A stretch of 64,000 nt of DNA from Methylobacterium sp. NEAU K (GCF_030700285.1 NZ_JAUYZJ010000019.1:1-64000); one strand, 5' to 3'; positions 54,619 through 63,465 are shown, numbered from the stretch's first letter. Notes: generated by a model not told the origin, from the letters alone. Program-made: numbers and translations.

Positions 54619-56096
54619 GCGCTCGGCGCGTCGTTGTTCTCGTCGCCCCGCTCCGGCGGAACGGGGATCGTGATCCGGACGATTGCTCCGGGACCGGCAT
54701 TGTCAAGGGTGAAGGTGCCGCCGAGCGCCTCGACGCGCTCGCGCATCCCCGACAGACCGAGGCCTGTCCGGTGTTGCGCCGGGATTCCGCTTCCGTTGTC
54801 GGTGATCGTGACGTGCAGCGTGCCCCCCGCCTCGCTCGCCTCGGCTTCGACCCGGGTGGCGCCGCCATGGCGGACGGCGTTGGTGACGCTCTCCTGCACA
54901 CAGCGGAAGACCGTGAGGTCCACGAGGTCGCCATAGCCGCGAGCGAGGCCATCGAACCGGCCGATGAAGCCTTTACCGGGGTGACGCTGCCCGAATCCCC
55001 GCAGGAGCAGATCGAGGCAGGTGGCGAGCGGCGCCTGGCCGAGCCCGTGCGGCCGAAGGCGATTAAGTAGCTCTCGATTGACGATCTGGACCTGACCGAC
55101 GATGGCGCCGATCTCGGCCGCCCTCGCGGCCAGCTTCTCGCGGTTCGGCTCGGCCGGCCCAGAGGCGATGCGGGCGATCGAGGCCGCGTTGGCCTCCAGG
55201 GCGAATAGGCAGGGTCCGAACTCATCGTGCAGTTCGAGGGCGGTGCGCCGCCGCTCGTCGTCCTGCGCGGTGAGGAGTTGGCGGTTGAGGCGGCCGTTGG
55301 CGGCGCGCACCTCCCCCAAAGCCTCCGCCACCTTGTTGAAGCGCTCGGCGATCACCGCCAGTTCGCGGGCGCCCGGCGGTTCCAGCCGCACAGTGTAGTC
55401 GTGATGCTCCAGCTGCGTCAGGCCGGCGCCAAGCCGCTGCAGCGGCGCCAGGATGCGTCCGAGCGCGAGGTAGAGGGCGATCAGCATGGCGGCGTTGATC
55501 GCCAGGGTCGTCATCGAGAGCGCGCGCGCATAGCCCCAGATCTCCTCGATCTCATCCATCGGCTGGGTCGTGATCTGCGCGGTACCCAGCGTGCGCCCGT
55601 TGACGGCGATTGGGAGGGTGTGGCGCTCGATCGGCGGCATGATCAGTTCGGCGAACCAGCGCGGCGCCTCGCGGTCGGACCGGGGCGGCGGCATTGGCGT
55701 CCCGACCTGGTCGCCGTCCGCGTCGAGGACCGCGACCCGGACGTGCCGCAGCACCTTGAAGCGCAGGTCCAGGGTCTGAAGCAGCGTGTCAGGCGCGGCG
55801 GCATCGGACAGGCGGATCGTGTCGGCGACCAGCGACTCGACGGTGGCCAGCGAGGCGCGGGTCTCGACGCGCACCGCCGTGCGGGCGTTGAGCACGATGA
55901 CCCCGCAGGAGATCAGAGCCGCGAGGGCGTCGATGAACAGCACCACGGCGATGAGCCGCGCGCGGGTCGACCAGCCCGCCCACGGCCAATTGCGCGCGCG
56001 GCCGCCCGTCGGCGCGGACGTCGCCTCGGGAATCGGGAGCAGGGTCGGTCGGGTATCCACGCCGAGACGCATAGCGACCGCGCCGGCGAAGTCCAT
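54615..56096 (-). CDS. UhpB/NarX-type sensor histidine kinase
   Basis: Membrane sensor kinase, about 493 aa. A first membrane helix near residues 44-68 (LIAVVLFIDALAALIS) and a second near 190-212 enclose an extracytoplasmic sensing part of about 115 residues. A HAMP-like region follows (LAPLQRLGAGLTQLEHHDYT), then the HisKA_3 dimer helix with the phospho-His in TALELHDEFGPCLFALE, and the HATPase with VQESVTNAVRHGGAT near 400 and DNGSGIPAQHRTGLGLSGM. ATG 56096 has AAGG before it; GTG 56117 is a longer alternative. Signal unknown. Confidence 0.9.
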   Translation of the reverse strand: MDFAGAVAMRLGVDTRPTLLPIPEATSAPTGGRARNWPWAGWSTRARLIAVVLFIDALAALISCGVIVLNARTAVRVETRASLATVESLVADTIRLSDAAAPDTLLQTLDLRFKVLRHVRVAVLDADGDQVGTPMPPPRSDREAPRWFAELIMPPIERHTLPIAVNGRTLGTAQITTQPMDEIEEIWGYARALSMTTLAINAAMLIALYLALGRILAPLQRLGAGLTQLEHHDYTVRLEPPGARELAVIAERFNKVAEALGEVRAANGRLNRQLLTAQDDERRRTALELHDEFGPCLFALEANAASIARIASGPAEPNREKLAARAAEIGAIVGQVQIVNRELLNRLRPHGLGQAPLATCLDLLLRGFGQRHPGKGFIGRFDGLARGYGDLVDLTVFRCVQESVTNAVRHGGATRVEAEASEAGGTLHVTITDNGSGIPAQHRTGLGLSGMRERVEALGGTFTLDNAGPGAIVRITIPVPPERGDENNDAPSA

Positions 56097-56348
56097 GCCG
56101 CGCCTTTGCGCCAGCACGACCGGCAGCCTTAGGTCGAGCGACTACGGAATCTTAAGCGCCCGCGTCTCATCTTGTGGATAGCCGAGCCACGACTGGCCGG
56201 GCGCGCAATTCGGACCGACATCTTTGCGCCGTATTGCGGTTTCTCTATCGCCGACAGAGTCGAACCACCTCCGGATCATCGGGGGGAGGCGGCCGGTCGT
56301 GGGGAGCCCGGTCGCGCGCGTCGTGCATCGTGTCAGAGACCCCAGACC

Positions 56349-57176
56349 ATGATCGATCTCGCCCTGGACCCGTCCGATACCAGACCAGCTCGGGCGCCGG
56401 ACACGCAGCCTGGGCGTGTGCTCAACCTGCGTGTCGTCCTGTTCAGCGTGGTCGGAGCAGGCGCGCTCGTTGGGTTCGGCGTCGCCGCAACGACTTTGAT
56501 GGCTGGGATCGCGGCACCACAGCCCGCCAAGATCGCCTCTTCGAGCCGCGCCGCCGACTGGCCCGAATTGAAGGACGGTCTTCCCGTCGTGGCCGGCACG
56601 AACCTGCCGGCGGCCCCGGCTGCAAAGCCGGCGGAACCTGAATTGCCGGCCCCGCGCATGGCGGCCCTGCCCGATGGGATGTCGGCCTTCACCGCTCCGT
56701 CCAAGAGCGCGCCGGCGCCCGCGAAGGTCGTGGCTGCGCCGGAGGCACCGACCAAGCGCATTCCGACGCCTGTCCCGGTGGCGCTGGTCGCGCCCGGCCG
56801 GCAGGTCGTGCCCCTGCCGCCGGCCCGCACGGCCGCACTGCTTCCGCCGCGCGCATCCGAGACGGTGCGGGCGCGCGAGCTGGCCGAACCAGCCGCACTT
56901 CCCGCGGCCAAGCCGGTCGCTTCGGCACCCGGAGCCCCGGCCGCCCTGCTTGAAAGGACCGAGAAGGCGCGCAAGGCTGCGGCGGCGCGCAAGATCCCGG
57001 CAGCGGCGAAGATTGCGGAGAACGGCAAGGCTGCCTCGGCCGTCGCGCAGGCCGAAGCGCCGGACGCTGAGGAGACAGAGGTGCTCGGGATCAAGCTGCC
57101 GTCGCTGGCCCCCGCCGGACGGAAGCTGAAGGAGAGTGTCGACGCGCTCGGCGACGCGGTCAAAAAGGTGTTCTGA
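56349..57176 (+). CDS. hypothetical single-pass membrane protein, Pro/Ala-rich, 275 aa
   Basis: One membrane helix near residues 24-52 (VVLFSVVGAGALVGFGVAA) follows a cytoplasmic 23-residue N-terminus. The remainder (about 60-250) is Pro/Ala/Lys-rich and probably disordered, with short helical repeats such as KARKAAAARKIPAAAKIAE near 200. The C-terminus LKESVDALGDAVKKVF is amphipathic. Topology suggests a periplasmic stalk, with no known family. Confidence 0.65.
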   Translation: MIDLALDPSDTRPARAPDTQPGRVLNLRVVLFSVVGAGALVGFGVAATTLMAGIAAPQPAKIASSSRAADWPELKDGLPVVAGTNLPAAPAAKPAEPELPAPRMAALPDGMSAFTAPSKSAPAPAKVVAAPEAPTKRIPTPVPVALVAPGRQVVPLPPARTAALLPPRASETVRARELAEPAALPAAKPVASAPGAPAALLERTEKARKAAAARKIPAAAKIAENGKAASAVAQAEAPDAEETEVLGIKLPSLAPAGRKLKESVDALGDAVKKVF

Positions 57177-57185
57177 TCGCCGTCC

Positions 57186-57206
57186 GGGGGCGCCGCTGAC
57201 GCCCCC
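57186..57206. terminator. GC hairpin between convergent genes
   Basis: GGGGGCG (57186-57192) pairs with CGCCCCC (57200-57206) around a 7-base loop, just after the stop of the gene at 57176 and just before the stop of the helicase at 57218. No T-run follows, so it may be a bidirectional but weak terminator. Confidence 0.4.
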
Positions 57207-57217
57207 GTCGGTGCCGA

Positions 57218-59041
57218 TCAGCCGCGGCCCGTGTTCCGGCCCGGCTTGTTCTCGGGCCTGGGACCGGACCGCTCGACCTGGCGCTGATGCTTACCGGCGC
57301 GAGGGCTGGCAAACCCCTTCGGACTGTCAGGACGGCCCTTGCGCTCGGCCGGGGGCGCGTCACCCGAGATCGCCTCGATCTGGATCTCCGGCGAGCCGTT
57401 GCGGGCGAAGGCCTCGGCGAAGCGCGCCGCAGCGTTGCCCCGTACCTCGAACTTGGTCTCCCGGTCGAAGATCCGGATCGCCCCGATCTCCTGCCGGCCG
57501 ATGCCGCCCCGGCGGGTGAGCATCGGCAGGAGGCGGCGCGGATCGGCGTTGTCGCGGCGGCCGAGATTGAGCCGGAACCAAACCGCCGGCCCCATGGCGG
57601 CGATCTTCTCGGGATCCATCGGGTCGTAAGGCGGCCGCTCGCCACGCGGGGCCCGCCCCTCGCCGGGGTCGCTGACCTCCTCCGGCGCCGGCAGGCGGGT
57701 GCGATAGACCCGGGCCAGCAAAGCGGCGAGTTCCTCGGGGGCCTTGCTGGCCAGCAGCGCTCCAGCGAGGGCGACATCCTCTTCGGCCGGGGGCTCGGAG
57801 AAGAGCGGGTCGGAGAGCATGCGCTCGCCGTCGAGCCGCCGGATCTCGTCGGCCGAGGGCGGCCCCGACCAGTCCGGGCTGACCTTGGCGATGGCGAACA
57901 TCTGCTCGGCGCGGCGGCGGCGGGAATTCGGGATCAGGAGCACGGACGTGCCTTTGCGGCCCGCGCGGCCGGTGCGGCCGCTGCGGTGCTGGAGCACCTC
58001 GGCATCGTGCGGCAGGTCCGCGTGGATCACGAGGCTCAAGCTGGGCAGATCGATGCCGCGGGCGGCCACGTCGGTGGCGACGCAGACCCGGGCCCGGCCG
58101 TCGCGCAGGGCCTGGAGCGCGGCGTTGCGCTCGCCCTGGCCGAGCTCACCAGAGAGCGCCACCACGGAGAACCCGCGCTCGGTCAGGCTTGCCTGAAGAT
58201 GGCGCACCGCGTTCCGGGTGTTGCAGAATACGATGGCGGTCGGCGCATCCGCCTCGCGCAGGAGGTTGAGCACGACGTGCTCGGTCTCCCGGGGCATGAT
58301 CCGCACCGCCCGGTAGGCGATGTCGGCGTGCCCCTTGCTCTCGCCCTTGATCGCCAGCCGGAGGGCGCCGCGCTGGTAGCGCTCGGCCAGTGCCTCGATC
58401 GCTTTCGGCAGGGTCGCGGAGAACAGGTAGGTCGCCCGCTCCGCTGGGGTCCCCGAGAGGATGAACTCGATGTCCTCGCGGAAGCCGAGATCGAGCATCT
58501 CGTCGGCCTCGTCGAGCACCACGGCGCGCAGGGCGGTCGGGTCGAGGTTGCGCCGCTCGAGGTGGTCGCGCAACCGTCCCGGCGTGCCCACCACGATATG
58601 TGTGCCGTCGGCCAGCATCCGGGCCTCGCGCCGGGGGTCCATGCCGCCGACGCAGGCGGTCACTCGGCCGCCGGCCGAGGCGTAGAGCCACAACAGCTCG
58701 CGCTGGACCTGGAGCGCCAGTTCGCGGGTCGGGGCGATCACCAGGGCGAGCGGCGCGCCGGGGGCTGGGAGCATCTCCCCGTCGCCGAAGAACATGCCCG
58801 CCATCGCAAGACCGTACGCTACGGTCTTGCCCGAGCCGGTCTGGGCGGAGACGAGGAGGTCGCGGGCGCCGGCAGCCGCCTCAAGCACCGCGGCCTGCAC
58901 CGGGGTGGGATCAGCGTAGCCGCGCTCGGACAGGGCCCGCGCGAGGGGGGCGGGCAAGGTCGGGAAAGGCAAGTGACGGGAACTCTCAACAGCCGCGCCG
59001 CGCCCGGCAGCGCGCCATCGCGCGGCGGAGGAATCAGGCAC
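57218..59041 (-). CDS. DEAD-box RNA helicase with DbpA-type RNA-binding domain
   Basis: ATP-dependent RNA helicase, about 607 aa. The Q motif is ADPTPVQAAVLEAA near residue 43, Walker A AQTGSGKT near 65, motif II DEADEMLD near 177, SAT at YLFSATLP near 208, and HRSGRTGRAG near 347. Residues about 470-540 (VWFRLNLGRRDNADPRRLLP, RQEIGAIRIFDRETKFEV) are a DbpA-type RNA-binding domain, which targets ribosomal RNA in DbpA. The C-terminal tail is basic and disordered. The GTG 59041 start is uncertain, since the first 20 residues look non-conserved. Confidence 0.92.
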   Translation of the reverse strand: MPDSSAARWRAAGRGAAVESSRHLPFPTLPAPLARALSERGYADPTPVQAAVLEAAAGARDLLVSAQTGSGKTVAYGLAMAGMFFGDGEMLPAPGAPLALVIAPTRELALQVQRELLWLYASAGGRVTACVGGMDPRREARMLADGTHIVVGTPGRLRDHLERRNLDPTALRAVVLDEADEMLDLGFREDIEFILSGTPAERATYLFSATLPKAIEALAERYQRGALRLAIKGESKGHADIAYRAVRIMPRETEHVVLNLLREADAPTAIVFCNTRNAVRHLQASLTERGFSVVALSGELGQGERNAALQALRDGRARVCVATDVAARGIDLPSLSLVIHADLPHDAEVLQHRSGRTGRAGRKGTSVLLIPNSRRRRAEQMFAIAKVSPDWSGPPSADEIRRLDGERMLSDPLFSEPPAEEDVALAGALLASKAPEELAALLARVYRTRLPAPEEVSDPGEGRAPRGERPPYDPMDPEKIAAMGPAVWFRLNLGRRDNADPRRLLPMLTRRGGIGRQEIGAIRIFDRETKFEVRGNAAARFAEAFARNGSPEIQIEAISGDAPPAERKGRPDSPKGFASPRAGKHQRQVERSGPRPENKPGRNTGRG

Positions 59042-59367
59042 CGGACTTTATTCGGGTGCCTTGAAAATAGCGCTAACCAGGCCGACTGACTACTCCCACC
59101 ACGGCATGGGCCGGTTGCGCGCGCTCACACCGGCGCACCAAGAGACAATCCTGCCTCCTGCCGGTGCCATCCACCTCAAATTGCCCAGTCCAACGCGGCG
59201 ACCCCGGCCTTGCCACTTGGCCGAACCACGTGCACCTCACAAGGCTCCCGCTGCGCCGTCGCGCTCAGGGTGAGAACTCCCGGTGATCGGGAGTTTTGTG
59301 CAGGGCTCGAAGAGTTGCCCGAGTTCTGCGCAGCGTCAACGCGATCCGACCGGAGACGACCACGAAC
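59042..59367. other. 326-bp divergent intergenic region with an orphan terminator
   Basis: Lies between helicase (leftward) and cation exchanger (rightward). It carries a perfect terminator-like hairpin at 59275-59297 although no plus-strand gene ends upstream. It could hold a small RNA or a leader that attenuates the exchanger gene. Confidence 0.45.
59275..59297 (+). terminator. orphan intrinsic terminator or attenuator
   Basis: AACTCCCG (59275-59282) pairs with CGGGAGTT (59288-59295) around GTGAT, followed by more T. It is 70 bases ahead of the exchanger start, and no coding gene on this strand lies before it, so it may terminate a short leader or a small RNA. Confidence 0.5.
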
Positions 59368-60465
59368 ATGATGGGAGCCCTGCGGTTGGCGGTGGTGTGG
59401 GCGACGGTTCTCGCCTTCGCGTGGTTCGGCAAGACGTGGCTCGGCGACCTGTCGCATCCGCTCTTGGCAGGGGGGCTGTTCGCGTGGCTGCTCGCGGTCA
59501 TCGTCTGGGCGGCCTTCGGCGTCGTGCACGAGGCGGAGGACCTGGCCCACCGGCTGGGCGAACCGCTCGGCACGCTGGTGCTGACGCTGTCGATCGTGAT
59601 CATCGAGGTGGCCCTGATCTCCGCTGTCATGCTGTCGGCCAAGGACGCACCGACGCTCGGACGGGACACGATGTTCGCCGTGCTGATGATCGTGCTGAAC
59701 GGCGTGGTCGGTCTCGGGCTCCTGGTCGGCGGGCTGCGCCACAATCAGCAGCGCTACAACCTGCAGGGCGCCTCGGCCTTCCTGTCGGTGATCATCCCGC
59801 TCACCACCGTCGCGCTGATCATCCCGAACTTCACCAGTTCGACCAGCGACGGCACCCTGACGAAGGTCCAGGCGGTGACGTTCTCGGCGTTCACACTGGC
59901 CCTCTACGGCGTGTTTCTGCTGATCCAGACCGGCCGGCACAGCGAGTTCTTCCAGGACGCGGAGACCGTGACCGCACCGGAGCCCGCCTCCGGCACGGCT
60001 CCGGTCACGGGCGGCGGCATCGCCACGCACATCGCCCTGCTGCTGGCCAACGTCGTGCCGATTGTGCTGCTGGCGAAAAGCCTCGCGGTGATCCTCGACC
60101 ACGGCATCGCGGCGCTCGGCGCTCCATCGGCGCTCGGCGGCGTGCTGATCGCCGCGATCGTATTCACCCCGGAGGGGATTTCGGCCCTCAAGGCGGTCGC
60201 CCGCAACGAGCTTCAGCGGGCGATTAACCTGTGCCTGGGAGCCGTCACCTCCACGGTCGGCCTCACCGTGCCGGCGGTTCTCACCATCGGCCTGCTCACG
60301 GATCAGACCGTGGTGCTCGGCCTGAAGCCGACCGAGATGACACTGCTCGCCGTGACCCTGATCCTGAGTGCACAGACCTTCTCGGGCCTGCGCACGACGG
60401 TGCTGGAGGGCGCGGTGCACCTCGTGGTGTTCTTCGTCTACCTCGTCCTGATCTTCAGCCCCTGA
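59368..60465 (+). CDS. calcium/cation-proton exchanger (ChaA/CAX family)
   Basis: Inner-membrane antiporter of 365 aa with about eleven helices. The two acidic alpha-repeats of the CAX family are visible: HRLGEPLGTLVLTLSIVIIE near residues 61-80 and AIVFTPEGISALKAVARNEL near 266-286. A hydrophilic, Thr/Pro-rich central loop (SEFFQDAETVTAPEPASGT) separates the halves. Family members exchange Ca2+, Na+ or K+ for protons. ATG 59368 (MMGALRLAVVW) starts the first helix; the open frame upstream is Arg-rich and lies over the hairpin. Confidence 0.9.
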   Translation: MMGALRLAVVWATVLAFAWFGKTWLGDLSHPLLAGGLFAWLLAVIVWAAFGVVHEAEDLAHRLGEPLGTLVLTLSIVIIEVALISAVMLSAKDAPTLGRDTMFAVLMIVLNGVVGLGLLVGGLRHNQQRYNLQGASAFLSVIIPLTTVALIIPNFTSSTSDGTLTKVQAVTFSAFTLALYGVFLLIQTGRHSEFFQDAETVTAPEPASGTAPVTGGGIATHIALLLANVVPIVLLAKSLAVILDHGIAALGAPSALGGVLIAAIVFTPEGISALKAVARNELQRAINLCLGAVTSTVGLTVPAVLTIGLLTDQTVVLGLKPTEMTLLAVTLILSAQTFSGLRTTVLEGAVHLVVFFVYLVLIFSP

Positions 60466-60478
60466 ACGGTCGCGGGGT

Positions 60479-61216
60479 TCAGCCGCCGAAGCGCTCGGTA
60501 CGGATCACGCCCGGGGCGATGCCCGCCGCCACGATCAGGTCCGAGGCGGCGCCGACGAAGCGGTTCGAGCCGCAGATGAAGACCTTCTCCGGCCGCCCAA
60601 GCCGCAACAGCGCACCTGCCACCAGGGCGGCGTCGATGCGCCGGCCGCCGGTCTCGCGCGTCGTCGCGAGATGCAGGTCGAAGCCGGCGCCCTCGCGGTC
60701 GAGGCGTTCCAGTTCGGGGAGCGCGATGGCCTCCTGACGTGTGCGGACGGAGTAGATCAGCGCCGCAGGGATTTCCGGCCACGCCTGCACGCGCCGCCGC
60801 AGCATCGCCAGCAAGGGCACCACGCCGGAGCCGCCGGCCGCCAGCAGCAGCGGTCCGCCATCGGAGCCATCCCAGGAGAACGAGCCGCCGATCGGCCCGC
60901 GGAGCTCGACCCGGTCGCCAACCTCGGCACAGAGCGAGAACCACCCCGAGACCTCACCATCGGGCAGCGCCTCGACCATCAGCTCGAGGGTGCCGCTGCC
61001 ATCCTGGACCGAAGCGATCGAATAGCTGCGCTGGGCCTGATAGCCGTCTTCGGCCGTCAGGCGCACGTCGACGTGCTGGCCGGCGCGATAGTTGTGCGCG
61101 AGGTCGCAGCGCAGCCGAAAACTCTTCACCCAAGGGGTGACGGGCGCGATCGCGATGATCTCGGCGGGCTGCCAGCGGAAGACGATCGGCTCAGTCACCG
61201 AGATAGCGCTGCTCAC
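60479..61216 (-). CDS. ferredoxin-NADP reductase-like oxidoreductase (FAD/NAD-binding)
   Basis: Flavin reductase module, 245 aa. The FAD-binding RxYS is QRSYSIASVQ near residue 62, with AGQHVDVRL near 44; the NAD-binding part has LAAGGSGVVPLLAMLRRR near 123 and VFICGSNRFVG near 212. There is no ferredoxin or 2Fe-2S domain in the protein. The start overlaps the 3' end of the sulfite-oxidase-like gene by 26 bases, so the two are expressed together. By family knowledge it could pass electrons from NAD(P)H to its partner. Confidence 0.9.
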   Translation of the reverse strand: MSSAISVTEPIVFRWQPAEIIAIAPVTPWVKSFRLRCDLAHNYRAGQHVDVRLTAEDGYQAQRSYSIASVQDGSGTLELMVEALPDGEVSGWFSLCAEVGDRVELRGPIGGSFSWDGSDGGPLLLAAGGSGVVPLLAMLRRRVQAWPEIPAALIYSVRTRQEAIALPELERLDREGAGFDLHLATTRETGGRRIDAALVAGALLRLGRPEKVFICGSNRFVGAASDLIVAAGIAPGVIRTERFGG

Positions 61217-61796
61217 GCCAGGGATCCCCGTACATGTGATAGCCGCGCAGCTCCCAGAAGCCGGCGGTGTCGGTCTGGGTGAAGCGCAGGCCCTTCAGCC
61301 ACTTGGCGCTCTTCCAGAAATAGAGATGCGGCACGAGGAGGCGGGCCGGGCCGCCGTGATCCGGGTGGATCGGCTCACCCGCATAGCGGGTCGCCACCAT
61401 GGCGCGTCCGCCGACGAGGTCGGCCACCGGCACGTTCGTGGTGTAGTCGTCGTAGGATTCCGCGAGCAGGTAGCCGGTCGGCGCCGCGGTGGCGGCATCC
61501 GCCAGCAGGTCGTCGAAGCTCACGCCCTCCCAGCCCGTGTCGAACTTCGACCACTTGGTGACGCAGTGAATGTCCCCGTGCCACGCGGTGCGGGGCAGCG
61601 CCTCGAATTCCTGCCAGCTCCACGACTTGATCGGCCGCGCGCCCTCGCGCAGCGTGAAGCGCCAGGTCGACAGATCGACCGTCGGGTTGGGGCCTATCTG
61701 CAGGATTGGGAAGTCGTCGGTCAGGTACTGACCGGGCGGAAGGCGCGCCCCGGTCTCGGGCGGCTGCCTGCGCCCGACGAAGCCCCGTGTCACCAT
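61191..61796 (-). CDS. sulfite-oxidase-like molybdopterin-domain protein
   Basis: Molybdopterin oxidoreductase domain (SUOX family, YedY/MsrP-like fold), 201 aa. The cofactor-ligand Cys lies in DIHCVTKWSKFDTGWEG near 78-94, and VDLSTWRFTLREG near 42 and HPDHGGPARLLVPHLYFWK near 147 are typical. ATG 61796 is chosen because GGAGG lies seven bases before it; the longer frame from 61844 is poorer. There is no twin-arginine signal, unlike MsrP, so the enzyme should be cytoplasmic. It overlaps the reductase gene by 26 bases. Confidence 0.9.
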   Translation of the reverse strand: MVTRGFVGRRQPPETGARLPPGQYLTDDFPILQIGPNPTVDLSTWRFTLREGARPIKSWSWQEFEALPRTAWHGDIHCVTKWSKFDTGWEGVSFDDLLADAATAAPTGYLLAESYDDYTTNVPVADLVGGRAMVATRYAGEPIHPDHGGPARLLVPHLYFWKSAKWLKGLRFTQTDTAGFWELRGYHMYGDPWREQRYLGD

Positions 61797-61952
61797 GCCG
61801 GCCTCCGATTCAACCCGTTGTGCGGGTTTGGTGCGTCGGAACACCCCACGTCAAGGCGTCCTGCGCGGTCGAACAAACGCCCCAAAGCTGAGATGGTGTC
61901 GCCCGCCCAGGCCGGCCCGACCGGCGCGAACCGTATCCATCAGGGGGATTCC

Positions 61953-62255
61953 ATGAAGTACCTTCTCGCGACGAGCCTTGTCGTCGGGAGTCTCGCCACC
62001 CTCGCGCCGGCCGCCCAGGCCCGCGACGGGATCGGCGCCGGCGGCGCGGCCGCCCTCGGCGTGCTCGGCGGCCTCGCGGTCGGCGGCGCCATCGCGTCGG
62101 CCAACAACGGCTACTATCCCGGCCGCCCGGTCTACCGCGCGCCGCCGCCGGTCTACGTGGAAGAGGATTACGGTCCGGTCTGCCACTTCGAGCGGCGCCG
62201 CACCATCGACGCCTATGGCGACGTCTACGTCCGCCGCGTCCGCGTCTGCGAGTAG
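61953..62255 (+). CDS. small exported Gly-rich protein, 100 aa
   Basis: Signal peptide at residues 1-23 (MKYLLATSLVVGSLATLAPA), then a Gly/Ala-rich stretch GAAALGVLGGLAVGGAIASA that may insert in or cross a membrane, then YPGRPVYRAPPPVYVEEDYG and a C-terminal beta-rich part with two cysteines ([20 protein letters not shown]). This arrangement is common in alphaproteobacterial surface proteins of unknown role. ATG 61953 follows CAGGGGG. Its end overlaps the convergent EamA gene by 31 bases. Confidence 0.8.
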   Translation: MKYLLATSLVVGSLATLAPAAQARDGIGAGGAAALGVLGGLAVGGAIASANNGYYPGRPVYRAPPPVYVEEDYGPVCHFERRRTIDAYGDVYVRRVRVCE

Positions 62256-63193
62256 GCGCCCTCCGGCGTCGCCTCCACGGCCAGCGCCGGCTTCAGGCGC
62301 TCGGCACAGGCGATGCCCGCGAGCACCAGCGCCAGGGCGATGCCTTCCGTCGCCCCGAACGGCTCGCCGACCAGCAGGACGGCGAGGATCGCGCCGAAGA
62401 TCGGCACGAGATTCACGAACAGGCCAGCGCGGTTCGGGCCGATCTGCTCGACGCCGCGCATGAAGAACAGCTGTGCCAGCAGCGAGGGTCCCAGGCCGAC
62501 GAAAGCCACCATCGCCCAGCCCTCAGGCCCCGGCCAGACGGCGTGACCCGCCGCCCATTCGACGGCGAGCGGCGGCAGCGACGTCACGAAGGCGGCGACC
62601 GCCATGGCGGCGAAGAAGGCCAGGGCCGACACCTTCGGCCGCGTCGGCAGGAAGATCGTGTAGCCCGCGTAGAGCAGGCAGGCCCCGAAGACGAGGACGT
62701 CTCCGCGGTTGAAGGCGAGATGCGTCAGCACGGCCCAATCGCCACGGGTCGCGGCCACGCCTGCCCCGACGAGCGTCAGGACCACGCCGATCACCTGCCC
62801 TTGTGTCACCGCCACCCGGTAGGCCAGACGGTTGAGCAGGATCACCAAGACCGGGATCGCCCCCTGAAACAGGGCCAGGTTGACGGCACCGGTATAGACG
62901 CCGGCCGCGTAGAACAGGCAGTTGAAGGCGGTGTAGCCGAGGCCGCCCATCAGCAGGATGCGCAGCCAGTGGGGGCGCAGCAGAGGCCATTCCGCGGCGA
63001 GGCGGCGGGCCGCGAACGGCGTGAGCACCGCGCAGGCCACCGCCCAGCGCAGTGTCGTGATGACCTGAGGCGAGACGTGTCCCGGCGCCCAGCGACTGGT
63101 GACTGCGTTACCGGCCCAGAGGAGCGCGGTGACGGTGAGCAGCAGGTAGGCCGGCGCGGCCGAGGGAGCCCGCGCCGCGCGCTCGGCCCTCAA
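62225..63193 (-). CDS. EamA/DMT-family transporter
   Basis: Drug/metabolite transporter of 322 aa with two EamA repeats and about ten helices: [15 protein letters not shown] near 24, [20 protein letters not shown] near 90, and the second repeat with [20 protein letters not shown] near 234 and [19 protein letters not shown] near 256. Substrate unknown (often amino acids or metabolites, exported). The start is TTG 63193, which overlaps the infA stop, as TTGA. Rare start and overlap suggest translation depends on infA; a later start is also possible. Confidence 0.88.
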   Translation of the reverse strand: MRAERAARAPSAAPAYLLLTVTALLWAGNAVTSRWAPGHVSPQVITTLRWAVACAVLTPFAARRLAAEWPLLRPHWLRILLMGGLGYTAFNCLFYAAGVYTGAVNLALFQGAIPVLVILLNRLAYRVAVTQGQVIGVVLTLVGAGVAATRGDWAVLTHLAFNRGDVLVFGACLLYAGYTIFLPTRPKVSALAFFAAMAVAAFVTSLPPLAVEWAAGHAVWPGPEGWAMVAFVGLGPSLLAQLFFMRGVEQIGPNRAGLFVNLVPIFGAILAVLLVGEPFGATEGIALALVLAGIACAERLKPALAVEATPEGAYSQTRTRRT

Positions 63194-63465
63194 CGTCGGC
63201 GGAACTGTCCGCCCCGCACGGGGGGCCGCGGACCGGAGGAGCGCTCGTCCTTGTGGCGGAACACGAGACGGCCCTTTTCCAGATCGTAGGGCGACATCTC
63301 GACCGTGACGCGGTCACCCGCCAGCGTCTTGATGCGGTTCTTCTTCATCTTGCCGGCCGTGTAGGCCACGATCTCGTGGCCCTGGTCCAGCTGCACGCGG
63401 TAGCGCGCGTCCGGCAGGATCTCGATCACGAGACCGTCGAACTGCATCAATTCTTCTTTCGCCAT
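63190..63465 (-). CDS. infA: translation initiation factor IF-1
   Basis: S1/OB-fold protein binding the A site of the 30S subunit, 91 aa. The core [20 protein letters not shown] and [19 protein letters not shown] is standard, and [16 protein letters not shown] ends the fold near residue 75. It carries an extra basic, Pro/Gly/Arg tail of about 16 residues ([15 protein letters not shown]) beyond the 72 aa of many bacteria. ATG 63465 starts [11 protein letters not shown]; the frame upstream to 63627 is not conserved in character. The EamA gene overlaps its stop. Confidence 0.94.
   Translation of the reverse strand: MAKEELMQFDGLVIEILPDARYRVQLDQGHEIVAYTAGKMKKNRIKTLAGDRVTVEMSPYDLEKGRLVFRHKDERSSGPRPPVRGGQFRRR

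Noticed and set aside
53918-55225. Extension of the tenA frame to a 664-codon protein
   Set aside because: The upstream part is antisense-like or out of frame with the response regulator and kinase; tenA has a good ribosome site and start at 53917.
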